Assembly: GCA_029945425.1 (NCBI GenBank) | Contig: JAQSDV010000004.1 | Span: 728,981-792,980, forward strand | Direction: 5' to 3' | DNA: 64,000 nucleotides | Source of the DNA: a bacterium | GTDB lineage: Bacteria; Pseudomonadota; Alphaproteobacteria; Micavibrionales; UBA2020 | Shown here: positions 51,746-60,047 of the stretch, one piece after another | Numbering within the stretch: the stretch's first letter is position 1 | Layout: the number at the start of each line of letters is the position of its first letter | Made by a program: the position numbers and the translations under genes | Notes under the pieces: generated by a model | Told to the model about the DNA's origin: nothing | Database searches by the model: none | Seen by the model: only the letters and a program-made list of their open reading frames with translations

Positions 51746-52425
51746 GCGGCCGCTTTCGCGTTGAGGATTTGCCCGTCCTTGATGTGCAGCGTGCGGTCGC
51801 ATTTTCCGGCCAGCGCCGCATCATGCGTGACCAGCACCAGCGTCGCGTTGTTCGCGCGCGTCATGCCGAACATCATTTCCATGACCGCTTTACCGGTATC
51901 CGCATCAAGGTTGCCGGTCGGTTCATCCGCCAGCACCAGCCGCGGTTTGGGCGCAAAGGCGCGGGCAACCGCCACGCGCTGCTGTTCGCCGCCCGACAAC
52001 TGCCCCGGATAATGCGTCAGCCGGTGGCCGAGGCCGACCGCGACCAATGCTTCCTCCGCCAGCTTGAACGCGTCCTTGTTGCCGGCAAATTCCAGCGGGA
52101 CGGCGACATTTTCCAGCGCGGTCATGGTGGGGATCAGATGGAAATTCTGGAACACGATGCCGATATTGTCGCGGCGGAATTCGGCCAAGCCGTCTTCATC
52201 AAGGCTGCCAAGGTCGCGGCCCGCGACATTCACCGTGCCGCCGGTCGGGCGTTCAAGACCGCCCAGCACCATCAGCAGCGTCGTCTTGCCGGAACCAGAC
52301 GGGCCCATGATGCTGACGGTCTGCGATGCGGGCAGGGTCAGGGTGATGTCTTTCAGGATATGCACCAGCCCCGCTTCGCTTGCGAGACTGAGCGCCACGC
52401 GGCTCAGGGTCAGGATAGAGGTCAT
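51742..52425 (-). CDS. ybbA: ABC transporter ATP-binding protein, LolD/YbbA type
   Basis: A 227-residue ATPase from the ATG at 52425. Walker A GPSGSGKTTLLMVLGGLERP, Q-loop FQNFHLIPTMTALENVAVPL, signature LSGGEQQRVAVARAFAPKPR, Walker B LVLADEPTGNLDADTG and H-loop LVLVTHDAALAGKCDR. It overlaps the permease start. Divergent from tesA by 129 bases. Confidence 0.93.
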   Translation of the reverse strand: MTSILTLSRVALSLASEAGLVHILKDITLTLPASQTVSIMGPSGSGKTTLLMVLGGLERPTGGTVNVAGRDLGSLDEDGLAEFRRDNIGIVFQNFHLIPTMTALENVAVPLEFAGNKDAFKLAEEALVAVGLGHRLTHYPGQLSGGEQQRVAVARAFAPKPRLVLADEPTGNLDADTGKAVMEMMFGMTRANNATLVLVTHDAALAGKCDRTLHIKDGQILNAKAAA

Positions 52426-52554
52426 CGAACACCAGCCTTTCAACCCTCTAAATTAAGGACAAGTGCGGCGATTTCAAGGACTTCCGTAAATACGCGCGGC
52501 ATTTATTTTGCGCGGCTACTGGAAGATTGCCGCGCTGCGGCTTAAAATCTATCC

Positions 52555-53202
52555 ATGTACACCTTCATCCGGAAACTCGCCCTCGTCATGACCCTTACCA
52601 TCGCCCTCAACAGCGCGGCCGCCGCCGATCAGCCGAAAACGCTGATGGTGTTCGGCGACAGCCTGACGGCAGGCTACGGGCTGCCGCGCGGCGACGCCTT
52701 CCCCGACAAGCTGGAAGAACGGCTGAAGAAGGAAGGCCTTTCGGTCGAGGTGGTGGGGCAGGGCGTTTCAGGCGACACCACGGCGGGCGGTTTGCGCCGG
52801 CTTGATTACTCGCTCAAGAAAAAACCCGATTACCTGATCCTCGCGCTGGGCGGCAACGACATGCTGCGCGCGATCGACCCGCGCGTGACGCGCGATAACC
52901 TGAAAAAGATGCTCGAAATTTTAAAGGCGCGCAAAATCCCCGTGATCCTCGCGGGCATGCGCGTCTACGGCAATCTCGGCCCCAATATCGACAAGGCCTA
53001 TGTTGCGATGTTCAAGGAACTGGCCGCCGAATACGACGCCATTCTCTACCCCTTCTTCCTCGACGGCGTTGTGGCCGATCCTGCGCTTAACCTCGATGAC
53101 GGCATTCACCCGAATCAAAAAGGGATTGCCATCATGGTGGAACGCATCCTGCCCGCCGTCTCTCAACTCCTCGTCAAAAAACCTGCCAGCAAAACGGAAT
53201 AA
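52555..53202 (+). CDS. tesA: Arylesterase / acyl-CoA thioesterase I (SGNH hydrolase)
   Basis: A 215-residue periplasmic GDSL hydrolase. Signal peptide at residues 1-23 (ALVMTLTIALNSAAAA). Block I LMVFGDSLTAGYGLPRGDAF (Ser nucleophile in GDS), block II Gly in GVSGDTTAGGL, block III ILALGGNDMLRAI, block V DDGIHPNQKGIAIM (catalytic Asp and His). Family length and order normal. Cleaves thioesters and aryl esters. Followed after 5 bases by tas. Confidence 0.93.
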   Translation: MYTFIRKLALVMTLTIALNSAAAADQPKTLMVFGDSLTAGYGLPRGDAFPDKLEERLKKEGLSVEVVGQGVSGDTTAGGLRRLDYSLKKKPDYLILALGGNDMLRAIDPRVTRDNLKKMLEILKARKIPVILAGMRVYGNLGPNIDKAYVAMFKELAAEYDAILYPFFLDGVVADPALNLDDGIHPNQKGIAIMVERILPAVSQLLVKKPASKTE

Positions 53203-53207
53203 ACAAA

Positions 53208-54254
53208 ATGGAATACCGCAAACTCGGCCTCACTGACCTGTCGGTCAGCGTCATCTGCCTCGGCACCATGACATGGGGGCAGCAAAATACGCTGGAGGAG
53301 GGGGCGGAGCAGATGGATTACGCCGTATCCCAGGGCGTGAATTTTTTCGACACGGCCGAAATGTACGCCGTGCCGCCCACCGAAAAAAGCTATGGCAAGA
53401 CGGAAGAAATCATCGGCGCATGGTTCAAGAAATCCGGCAAACGCAAGAATGTGATCCTCGCGACGAAACTCGCCGGCCCCGCATCCGGCATGACATGGGT
53501 GCGCGGCGGCAAGATCGAGCTGGATAAATCCGCCGTTGATGAAGCGGTCGAAAAAAGCCTGAACCGCCTGCAAACCGATTACATCGACCTGTATCAGGTC
53601 CACTGGCCGCAACGCGCCGTCAACAGCTTCGGCAAGCTGGGTTACGATCAGGACAATGTATCCGGCCGCGAAAGCGACGAAATCCTGATCACGCTGGAGG
53701 CGCTGGCCGCGCAGGTGAAGGCGGGCAAGATCCGCCATATCGGCCTCTCCAACGAAACGCCGTGGGGCGTGATGACGTGGCTGAAACATCATGCGGTGAA
53801 GAACCTGCCGCGCGTGGCGTCGATCCAGAACCCCTACAGCTTCCTCAACCGTTCGTTCGAAGTGGGCTTGGCCGAAATGGCGATGCAGGAAAAGGTCGGC
53901 CTGCTCGCCTATGCGCCGCTTGGCGCAGGCACGCTCAGCGGTAAATATCTGGATGGTCAGGTGCCGAAGGGCTCGCGCTGGGATATCGACGCGCGCGTGT
54001 CGCGCTACAAACGCCCGAAACTGGATGAAGCGGTGAAGGCCTATCACGGGGTTGCGGCAAAACACAACCTGTCGCCCACGCAGATGGCCATTTCATTTTG
54101 CAATCGCCAGCCGTTCCTCACCTCCTCCATCATCGGGGCGACCACAATGGAACAGCTGAAATCGAATATCGCGGCGAAAGACGTCACGTTGAATGATAAT
54201 GTGATTGCGGATATCAACGCCGTCCATGCGGCAATCTCCAACCCCTGTCCTTAA
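53208..54254 (+). CDS. tas: Aldo-keto reductase, Tas type
   Basis: A 348-residue NADP(H)-dependent reductase closely similar in layout to E. coli Tas. Marks: LGTMTWGQQNTLEEGAEQMD, NFFDTAEMYAVPPTEKSYG (catalytic Asp/Tyr), TKLAGPASGMTWVRGGK with catalytic Lys, IDLYQVHWPQRAVNSFGKLG (catalytic His), NPYSFLNRSFEVGLAEMA, and SIIGATTMEQLKSNI (NADP site). Whether it acts on methylglyoxal or other aldehydes is unknown. Confidence 0.92.
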   Translation: MEYRKLGLTDLSVSVICLGTMTWGQQNTLEEGAEQMDYAVSQGVNFFDTAEMYAVPPTEKSYGKTEEIIGAWFKKSGKRKNVILATKLAGPASGMTWVRGGKIELDKSAVDEAVEKSLNRLQTDYIDLYQVHWPQRAVNSFGKLGYDQDNVSGRESDEILITLEALAAQVKAGKIRHIGLSNETPWGVMTWLKHHAVKNLPRVASIQNPYSFLNRSFEVGLAEMAMQEKVGLLAYAPLGAGTLSGKYLDGQVPKGSRWDIDARVSRYKRPKLDEAVKAYHGVAAKHNLSPTQMAISFCNRQPFLTSSIIGATTMEQLKSNIAAKDVTLNDNVIADINAVHAAISNPCP

Positions 54255-54258
54255 AAAA

Positions 54259-54801
54259 ATGTTGCGCCTGTTTACCGCCATCGAACTGCCCGTCCTGCTC
54301 CGCCAGCGCCTCGCGCTGCTGCAGGGCGGGCTCGACGGCGCGAAATGGACGGAGCGCGATAATTTCCACCTGACGCTGAATTTCATCGGCGAGGTCAGCG
54401 AACAGGTGGCCGAAGACGCGCATGACGCGCTTTCCTCCATCCGCATGTCGCCGTTCGATCTGGAGCTTAAAGGCACCGGCAGCTTCGCCAAGGGCGATGA
54501 TGTAAAGGTATTGTGGGTCGGGGTCGCGCCGAACGAGGCATTGCACCGTTTAAAAGAAAAAATCGACCGCGCGCTGCAAAAATACGATGTGCCGGTCGAA
54601 AACCGCAAATACGTCCCCCATGTGACGCTCGCAAGGTTCCGCTTCGGCGCCGAAGAAGCAAAGGCCGCGCAATTCATGGCGGAACATAACCTGTTCAGCG
54701 GCGACGCCTTTGACGTCGGTCACTTCACGTTATTTCGCACCCACCGGACAAAAAGCGGGTCGCAGTATGAATCGCTGGCGGAATATCCGCTACACCCCTA
54801 A
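54259..54801 (+). CDS. thpR: RNA 2',3'-cyclic phosphodiesterase (LigT/ThpR)
   Basis: A 180-residue 2H phosphoesterase from the ATG at 54259, four bases after tas. The two catalytic HxT motifs are FHLTLNFIGEV and HVTLARFRFG, and the start LRLFTAIELPVLLRQRL is typical. Cleaves 2',3'-cyclic phosphate ends of RNA; also known as 2'-5' RNA ligase. Confidence 0.92.
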   Translation: MLRLFTAIELPVLLRQRLALLQGGLDGAKWTERDNFHLTLNFIGEVSEQVAEDAHDALSSIRMSPFDLELKGTGSFAKGDDVKVLWVGVAPNEALHRLKEKIDRALQKYDVPVENRKYVPHVTLARFRFGAEEAKAAQFMAEHNLFSGDAFDVGHFTLFRTHRTKSGSQYESLAEYPLHP

Positions 54802-54803
54802 GC

Positions 54804-54877
54804 GTCATCCTGAGCGCAGCGAAGGATCCCCCTTGCTTGCGGCAAAAAGGGAGATCCTTCGCTGCGCTCAGGATGAC
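54804..54877. repeat. 25-bp perfect inverted repeat (REP-like), probable shared terminator
   Basis: GTCATCCTGAGCGCAGCGAA plus GGATC (54804-54828) is repeated inverted and without mismatch at 54853-54877, with 24 bases between. It lies in the 83 bases between the convergent thpR and moxR genes. The GTCATCCTGAGCG...GAAGGATC form is a common extragenic palindrome in several bacterial phyla. It would form a very stable hairpin in both transcripts. Confidence 0.85.
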
Positions 54878-54884
54878 AGAGGCT

Positions 54885-55919
54885 TTAGCTAATAACGCCG
54901 CAAATTTCCTTGATGATATCGTCCATCGTCTTGCCTTCCGCGCGGGCGGAGAAGTGCAGCGCCATGCGGTGCTGCAGGATGGAGGGGGCGAGGGCGATTA
55001 CGTCGTCGAGCGACGGGGTGTAACGGTTTTCCAGCAGCGCCTTGGCGCGGGCGGCCAGCATGAAGGCCTGCCCTGCGCGGGGGCCGGGGCCCCAGCTGAC
55101 ATGGCGTTTCACGTTGTCGAGTGATGATTGTTCGGGGCGGCCGGCCTGCACGAGTTTCAGGATGCCGTCGACAACCTTTTGCCCGATGGGCAGCTGGCGG
55201 ACGATCGCCTGCGCCGCCACGATATCGGCGGCGGTGAAAACGGGGGTCGCTTTTTCCTGAGTCATGCCGGTCGTCGCAAGGATCATTTTGCGTTCTTCCA
55301 GAATGCTGGGATAGCCGATATTGACCTGCAGCATGAAACGGTCGAGCTGTGCTTCGGGCAGCGGATAGGTGCCTTCCTGCTCCAGCGGGTTTTGCGTCGC
55401 CATCACATGGAACGGGCGCGGCAGGTCATAGGTCGTGCCGCCGACGGATACCTGATATTCCTGCATCGCCTGCAGCAGCGCAGATTGCGTGCGCGGGCTG
55501 GCGCGGTTGATTTCGTCCGCCATCAAAAGCTGGCAGAAAATCGGGCCGCGGATAAATTTGAACGATTTTTCGGCATCGGTGCCGGAAAGAATTTCGGAGC
55601 CGAGAATATCCGCCGGCATCAGGTCGGGCGTACATTGCACGCGTTTGGAATCAAGGCCGAGGACGGTGCCCAATGTGTCGACCAGTTTCGTCTTGCCCAG
55701 ACCCGGCAGGCCCATAATCAAAAAGTGGCCGCCCGACAAAATCGCCGCCATGCAAAGCGACACGACGTTTTCCTGACCGATGATCACCTTGTGGACGCTT
55801 TCCTTCGCGTCCTTCAGCTGCTTTGCCAGCGTCGCGACCTTGCGCTCCAGATCCGATGAAATGGCCTCGTTCGTCGGGGGCTGGGTATTTGTCACGTTGT
55901 TCGTTGCGTTGGTCGTCAT
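54885..55919 (-). CDS. MoxR-family AAA+ ATPase
   Basis: A 344-residue chaperone-like ATPase. Walker A MGLPGLGKTKLVDTLGTVLG, FKFIRGPIFCQLLMADEINR (Walker B and MoxR hallmark), sensor-1 MATQNPLEQEGTYPLPEAQ and C-terminal lid AARAKALLENRYTPSLDDVI. MoxR proteins are usually followed by DUF58/VWA genes, but here the neighbour upstream is an unrelated membrane protein. A 3' fragment of a second copy lies at 45839. Confidence 0.94.
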   Translation of the reverse strand: MTTNATNNVTNTQPPTNEAISSDLERKVATLAKQLKDAKESVHKVIIGQENVVSLCMAAILSGGHFLIMGLPGLGKTKLVDTLGTVLGLDSKRVQCTPDLMPADILGSEILSGTDAEKSFKFIRGPIFCQLLMADEINRASPRTQSALLQAMQEYQVSVGGTTYDLPRPFHVMATQNPLEQEGTYPLPEAQLDRFMLQVNIGYPSILEERKMILATTGMTQEKATPVFTAADIVAAQAIVRQLPIGQKVVDGILKLVQAGRPEQSSLDNVKRHVSWGPGPRAGQAFMLAARAKALLENRYTPSLDDVIALAPSILQHRMALHFSARAEGKTMDDIIKEICGVIS

Positions 55920-55929
55920 GATGGGCGTC

Positions 55930-57315
55930 TCACTTTGTTTTGAAATACCGGACAGTTAATAACGTAGCAGCACCAAGGGCGAATGCAAGCACAATGCCCT
56001 CCGGCACGCCTGCAACACCGTGGTGGAAAGACGGCAATCCGCCCGCCAGCGCCGCGCCGAGCGTCAGCAGCGACGCCGCCGCCACAACGGCGATTAAATT
56101 CGTCATCCGCCGCGCCTGCAGGGCGGACAGGCGGTGCGCCACGCGGTCGCAGGTTTTTTCCATGCGCGCCGCTTTCTGGTCGAGCGCGCGGAACAGGTCG
56201 CCCATGATCCATGTGATGCGCAGCATGTCCCATAACAAAATCGATTGCGGGTCCAGCTGGTTGTCGTAGTCGTCATAAACCGATTTTAAAAATCCGGTCC
56301 GCGCCAGCGCGTCGTCCATATGCGCCATTTCCTGCTCCAGCGCCGCCGCCGTCGTCGCGCGGCGCAGCGCGGCCTCGTTGCCGAGGTAAAATAAATCGCG
56401 GTCCATGTCCTGCAGCGCCGCGTAAAAAACATTTTTCGCGCGCACGACGCTGCGCAGTTTTGCGATCTCGCCCTCATGCACGGCGTCTTCGCGGTAGACG
56501 ACGCAGGAATTGCCGAAGCCGGGATAGAAGGCGATATCGGGATGCACCGATCCGTCCCTCACCTCCGCATTGCGGCCGCCATAGGCGAGACCCTTGCACA
56601 GCTCGCGTTTTTCGTTGAATTCTTCCTGGCTTTTGCAGGGGATGGAAAACACGCGGTGCACCCAGAACAGCTCGCCGATGCGCTGGCGCAGCGTCGTGCC
56701 GCGCCATGCTGCGTCATCGGGGTCGGACTCGACATGATAGTTGAGCAGCACATATTCCGGCGGCAGCGTCTTCGCCACTTTCGTCACGGTCGAATGAAAC
56801 AGCTCGGTAAAATCGGGCAGGGATGTGCTTAGGGTTTCCGCAAGCTTGCGGTACTGTACCAGCGTCAAATCCTTCGTCGCCGTGATGCGCCCGCGGATCT
56901 GGCACGACGCATAGCCGTAATCGTATAAAAATATCGCCAGCTTCTCGATGTGCAAACTGCCGCCCGGCGTCGCTTTCGCGCCCGCCTCCAGCGGCAGGAT
57001 CTCGGCGGGCAAATGGAATTCGGCCAGAATTTCTTCAAGGTCGTCATCCTCGAACGACCGCGCGATTAGGTAGCGGGGGATGATCGTCTCCCCCTGAAAA
57101 TTGTCGGCGTCGAAGGCAAGGTGGCTGACGCGGCCGTGAAATCCCGGGCATTCCCAGCGGCCGAGGTAAAGCTCGTCCAGCGTCGCCGATAATTTGCGCT
57201 GGAAATCGCGGTAGCCGGTGTTCAGCAAGGCTTGAGAATCCAGCACGATGCCCGACCGCATCGGGCCGTTATAAAACATCTCGATCTCGTCGCCTGCCGC
57301 CAGGAAAATCGCCAC
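55930..57315 (-). CDS. Unknown protein with C-terminal two-helix membrane anchor
   Basis: A 461-residue protein of no family I recognise. The first 250 residues are globular alpha/beta. A helical region follows (EGEIAKLRSVVRAKNVFYAA, RATTAAALEQEMAHMDDALA and MEKTCDRVAHRLSALQARRM, likely coiled coil), then two membrane helices (about 408-428 LIAVVAAASLLTLGAALAGG and 438-458). It sits 11 bases upstream of moxR, in the operon position of the usual MoxR partner, so it may be a client or receptor of MoxR (inference). Confidence 0.72.
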   Translation of the reverse strand: MAIFLAAGDEIEMFYNGPMRSGIVLDSQALLNTGYRDFQRKLSATLDELYLGRWECPGFHGRVSHLAFDADNFQGETIIPRYLIARSFEDDDLEEILAEFHLPAEILPLEAGAKATPGGSLHIEKLAIFLYDYGYASCQIRGRITATKDLTLVQYRKLAETLSTSLPDFTELFHSTVTKVAKTLPPEYVLLNYHVESDPDDAAWRGTTLRQRIGELFWVHRVFSIPCKSQEEFNEKRELCKGLAYGGRNAEVRDGSVHPDIAFYPGFGNSCVVYREDAVHEGEIAKLRSVVRAKNVFYAALQDMDRDLFYLGNEAALRRATTAAALEQEMAHMDDALARTGFLKSVYDDYDNQLDPQSILLWDMLRITWIMGDLFRALDQKAARMEKTCDRVAHRLSALQARRMTNLIAVVAAASLLTLGAALAGGLPSFHHGVAGVPEGIVLAFALGAATLLTVRYFKTK

Positions 57316-57380
57316 AGCCGTTATCCCCCATCTGGCATTACTGCCGCCAGAGTCCTATAATACGGGCAAGGTATTGAAAA

Positions 57381-57878
57381 ATGATGAAAAACCCCGACGA
57401 CCCGTTGATCGAGCATTACGACATCAAAATCCTGAAAAACGGGACATGGCTCTATAACGGTACGCCGATTAATAGACATAATCTTGTAAAATTATTCGCA
57501 ACCGTGCTACAAAAGGACGCTGAAGGCCGCTATTGGCTGATCACGCCTTATGAACGGGGCGTGATCGGGGTGGAGGATGTTCCTTTTACCGCCATAGAGC
57601 TTCGGGTAGAGTCGGCGGGCAGGGGGCAAAAACTTTCATTCCGCACGAATTTGGATGACTGGGTCGAGGCCGGCCCGTCGCACCCCATCCGCGTCGCGCA
57701 TGACGCGGCCACGGGGGAGCCATCGCCCTATGTGATGGTGCGCGGGCAGATGGAGGCGCGGATAAGCCGCGCGGTCTATTACGAACTGGCGGCACTCGCC
57801 GTGCCGGACGATGCGGATGCCGCGACACTGGGCGTCTGGAGCCGGAATGAATTTTACGCCATTGGGCGGGCAGGTTGA
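57381..57878 (+). CDS. DUF1285 family protein
   Basis: A 165-residue protein. Family blocks: IKILKNGTWLYNGTPINRHN, VKLFATVLQKDAEGRYWLIT, VGIEDVPF-like GVEDVPFTAIELRVES, and MVRGQMEARISRAVYYELAA. DUF1285 genes stand before the NUDIX-CCA pair in many alphaproteobacteria, as here. Function unknown. The start could be either of two adjacent ATGs. Confidence 0.9.
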   Translation: MMKNPDDPLIEHYDIKILKNGTWLYNGTPINRHNLVKLFATVLQKDAEGRYWLITPYERGVIGVEDVPFTAIELRVESAGRGQKLSFRTNLDDWVEAGPSHPIRVAHDAATGEPSPYVMVRGQMEARISRAVYYELAALAVPDDADAATLGVWSRNEFYAIGRAG

Positions 57879-57885
57879 CGGTTAA

Positions 57886-58587
57886 ATGATCACGTTGAAA
57901 GACATCGAGGCGCATATCAAGGCCTACACGCCGCTGCATGGCAGCGGCGGCGACGGGATGCTGAATCCCGGCATGGTCATGCCCGCGCCGACGCGCGACG
58001 CCTCTGTCCTCATCCTCCTCATCGAACGCCCCGAAGGCGTCACCATCCTTTTCACCGAACGCACGCATACGCTGCACGCCCATGCGGGGCAGGTCAGCTT
58101 TCCGGGCGGCGGGGTCGAGGATCAGGACAAGGACGCGAACGAAACCGCGCTGCGCGAGGCGCAGGAAGAAATCGGCCTCGTGCCCGCCAATGCGCGCGTG
58201 ATCGGCCAGCTCGACGAATATGTGACGCGCACGGGTTTCCGCGTGACGCCCGTCGTCGCCGTGCTTGAAAAAGACCAGACATGGGTCCCCAGCCCCGACG
58301 AAGTCGCCCGCATTTTCGAAGTGCCGGTGGAGAGCATTTTTCTGGACCTGAAGGAAGAAAGCCTGACATTCGAAGGCGGCGAGCGCCGCTTCTACGGCAT
58401 GCGCTGGGACGATGTGCATATCTGGGGCGCAACCGCCGGCATGCTGCGCAATTTCGCGGATGTGGTGAACAAGCCTGCTCCTCCCAAGAACAATAATCTG
58501 ACGGCGGAGCCGTCGAATGATGCCGTGCAACCCAAATCCGAAACCCGCAAGAACGGCACGACAACTTCCAAACCCGGTGGCCAGTAA
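57886..58587 (+). CDS. NUDIX hydrolase, CoA pyrophosphatase (NudL) type
   Basis: A 233-residue protein. The NUDIX box is complete: GGGVEDQDKDANETALREAQ then EEIGL. A preceding PAPTRDASVLILLIERPEGV and LHAHAGQVSFPGG (UPF0035 motif) indicate the CoA-pyrophosphatase group. The C-terminal 40 residues are low-complexity Asn/Pro/Thr-rich. It is seven bases after the DUF1285 gene and seven before cca. Confidence 0.9.
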   Translation: MITLKDIEAHIKAYTPLHGSGGDGMLNPGMVMPAPTRDASVLILLIERPEGVTILFTERTHTLHAHAGQVSFPGGGVEDQDKDANETALREAQEEIGLVPANARVIGQLDEYVTRTGFRVTPVVAVLEKDQTWVPSPDEVARIFEVPVESIFLDLKEESLTFEGGERRFYGMRWDDVHIWGATAGMLRNFADVVNKPAPPKNNNLTAEPSNDAVQPKSETRKNGTTTSKPGGQ

Positions 58588-58593
58588 ACCCGC

Positions 58594-59859
58594 ATGACCG
58601 TCTATAACGGCAAAATCGCGCGCAAGTCGTGGATGATCGCACCGGAAACGGTCGCCGTCATGGACGCATTGCAGGCGACGGGGGTCGAGGCGCGCTTTGT
58701 CGGCGGCTGTGTGCGGAACGCGCTGGTCAACCGCCCCGTGATCGATATCGATATCGCAACACCCCTGCGCCCCGAAGAAGTCATCGATCATTTGACCGCC
58801 GCGAAAATCCGCCATATCCCCACAGGTTTGCAGCACGGCACCGTGACCGCGATTGTGGATGGCAAGGCATTTGAAATCACCACGCTGCGCATCGATGTCA
58901 ACCCCTTCGGCCGCCATGCGCAGGTGCAGTTCACCGATGACTGGGAAAAAGACGCGTCGCGCCGCGATTTCACGATCAACGCGATGTCGGCCAATATGGA
59001 GGGGGATGTTTATGACCCCTTCACCGGCATCGAAGACCTGCGCACCGGCCGCGTGATTTTCGTCGGCTATCCCGAAACGCGGATACAGGAAGACATCCTG
59101 CGCATCCTGCGCTATTTCCGGTTCTACGCGCATTTCGGCCAAGGCCGCCCCGATGCCGCCGCGCTGGTCGCCTGCGCGAAACTCGCGAACCGCATCCCGC
59201 GCCTGTCGGCGGAACGCATCCGCACCGAAGTGTTTAAAATCCTGGAATCCGACCGCTGCATGCTGACATGGAACATCATGCTGCGTGCCGGCGTCTCCAC
59301 CCATTTCCTGCCCGAAGCAACCGGCCTGAAAACGCTGGAACGGTTGCTGGAGCTGGAGGCCGATCATCACAGCCATCCCTTTGTGCTGCGCCGTCTGGCT
59401 GCGCTGCTCGATGTGACGCCGACCGGCCTCGTTGCGCTCACGCGGTCGCTGCGCCTTTCCAACGATCAGGCGACCGTGCTGATGAAACTCATGAATCCGG
59501 GCATGCCGGTGTCGACCGATATGCGGGAACAGGATGTGCGCAAACTTGTGTATGTGCATGGCAACGACATGGCGCGCAGCCTGCTGCTGCTTTGCGCAGC
59601 GCGGCAGTTCGACAACGGCAACCTTGATGCGCTTTACAACATCGCAACCGCCTTCCGCCCGCCGCGTTTCCCGCTGATCGGTGACGATGTGCTGAAACTC
59701 GGCTGGCCCGCCGGCCCGCATATCGGCCGCATCCTGAAGAACATGGAAGAATGGTGGATCGCGCGAGACTTCCAGCCCGGCCGCACCGAAGCCCTGAAAC
59801 TTCTGGCTGCCCGCCATGTGCCGCCGGTTGCGTCCGGTACGCCAGCCCTTCAGGCGTAA
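58594..59859 (+). CDS. cca: CCA tRNA nucleotidyltransferase
   Basis: A 421-residue class II enzyme that adds or repairs the tRNA CCA end. Nucleotidyl site: RFVGGCVRNALVNRPVIDID and IATP (DxD). Motif B RRDFTINAMSANMEGDVYDP, RTGRVIFVGYPETRIQEDIL RILRYFRF (domain C/D), and a helical C-terminus (EMKLMNPGMP region). Typical of the alphaproteobacterial form. The 188 bases after its stop, to 60047, hold a minus-strand terminator and no gene. Confidence 0.94.
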   Translation: MTVYNGKIARKSWMIAPETVAVMDALQATGVEARFVGGCVRNALVNRPVIDIDIATPLRPEEVIDHLTAAKIRHIPTGLQHGTVTAIVDGKAFEITTLRIDVNPFGRHAQVQFTDDWEKDASRRDFTINAMSANMEGDVYDPFTGIEDLRTGRVIFVGYPETRIQEDILRILRYFRFYAHFGQGRPDAAALVACAKLANRIPRLSAERIRTEVFKILESDRCMLTWNIMLRAGVSTHFLPEATGLKTLERLLELEADHHSHPFVLRRLAALLDVTPTGLVALTRSLRLSNDQATVLMKLMNPGMPVSTDMREQDVRKLVYVHGNDMARSLLLLCAARQFDNGNLDALYNIATAFRPPRFPLIGDDVLKLGWPAGPHIGRILKNMEEWWIARDFQPGRTEALKLLAARHVPPVASGTPALQA

Positions 59860-59881
59860 AAAAACCGCGATCACCGCGGTT
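59858..59881 (-). terminator. Rho-independent terminator (minus strand)
   Basis: AACCGCG (59863-59869) pairs with CGCGGTT (59875-59881) around ATCAC; on the minus strand a run of seven T follows. It can end transcription of the gene at 60048-61310. On the plus strand the stem directly follows cca without a T-tract. Confidence 0.75.
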
Positions 59882-60047
59882 AAAACCAGTTTGAAAATCT
59901 TTGCTGCCTTGAAGCCCTGACCGTGGCCCCCCTGTCTTTCGCTTGCCCTTATCTGGGCGGTTGAGAAGCGCGTCAAACATACAATCATGCTAGCACATGA
60001 TTGCGTAATTAGCAACGTAAAATTGTTACAGGCTTGAAATCCTTGGC

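Noticed and set aside
57586..60015. 809-codon minus-strand frame across DUF1285, NUDIX and cca
   Set aside because: It is the mirror of three well-supported genes; composition (His, Arg, Gly rich) is that of an antisense shadow.
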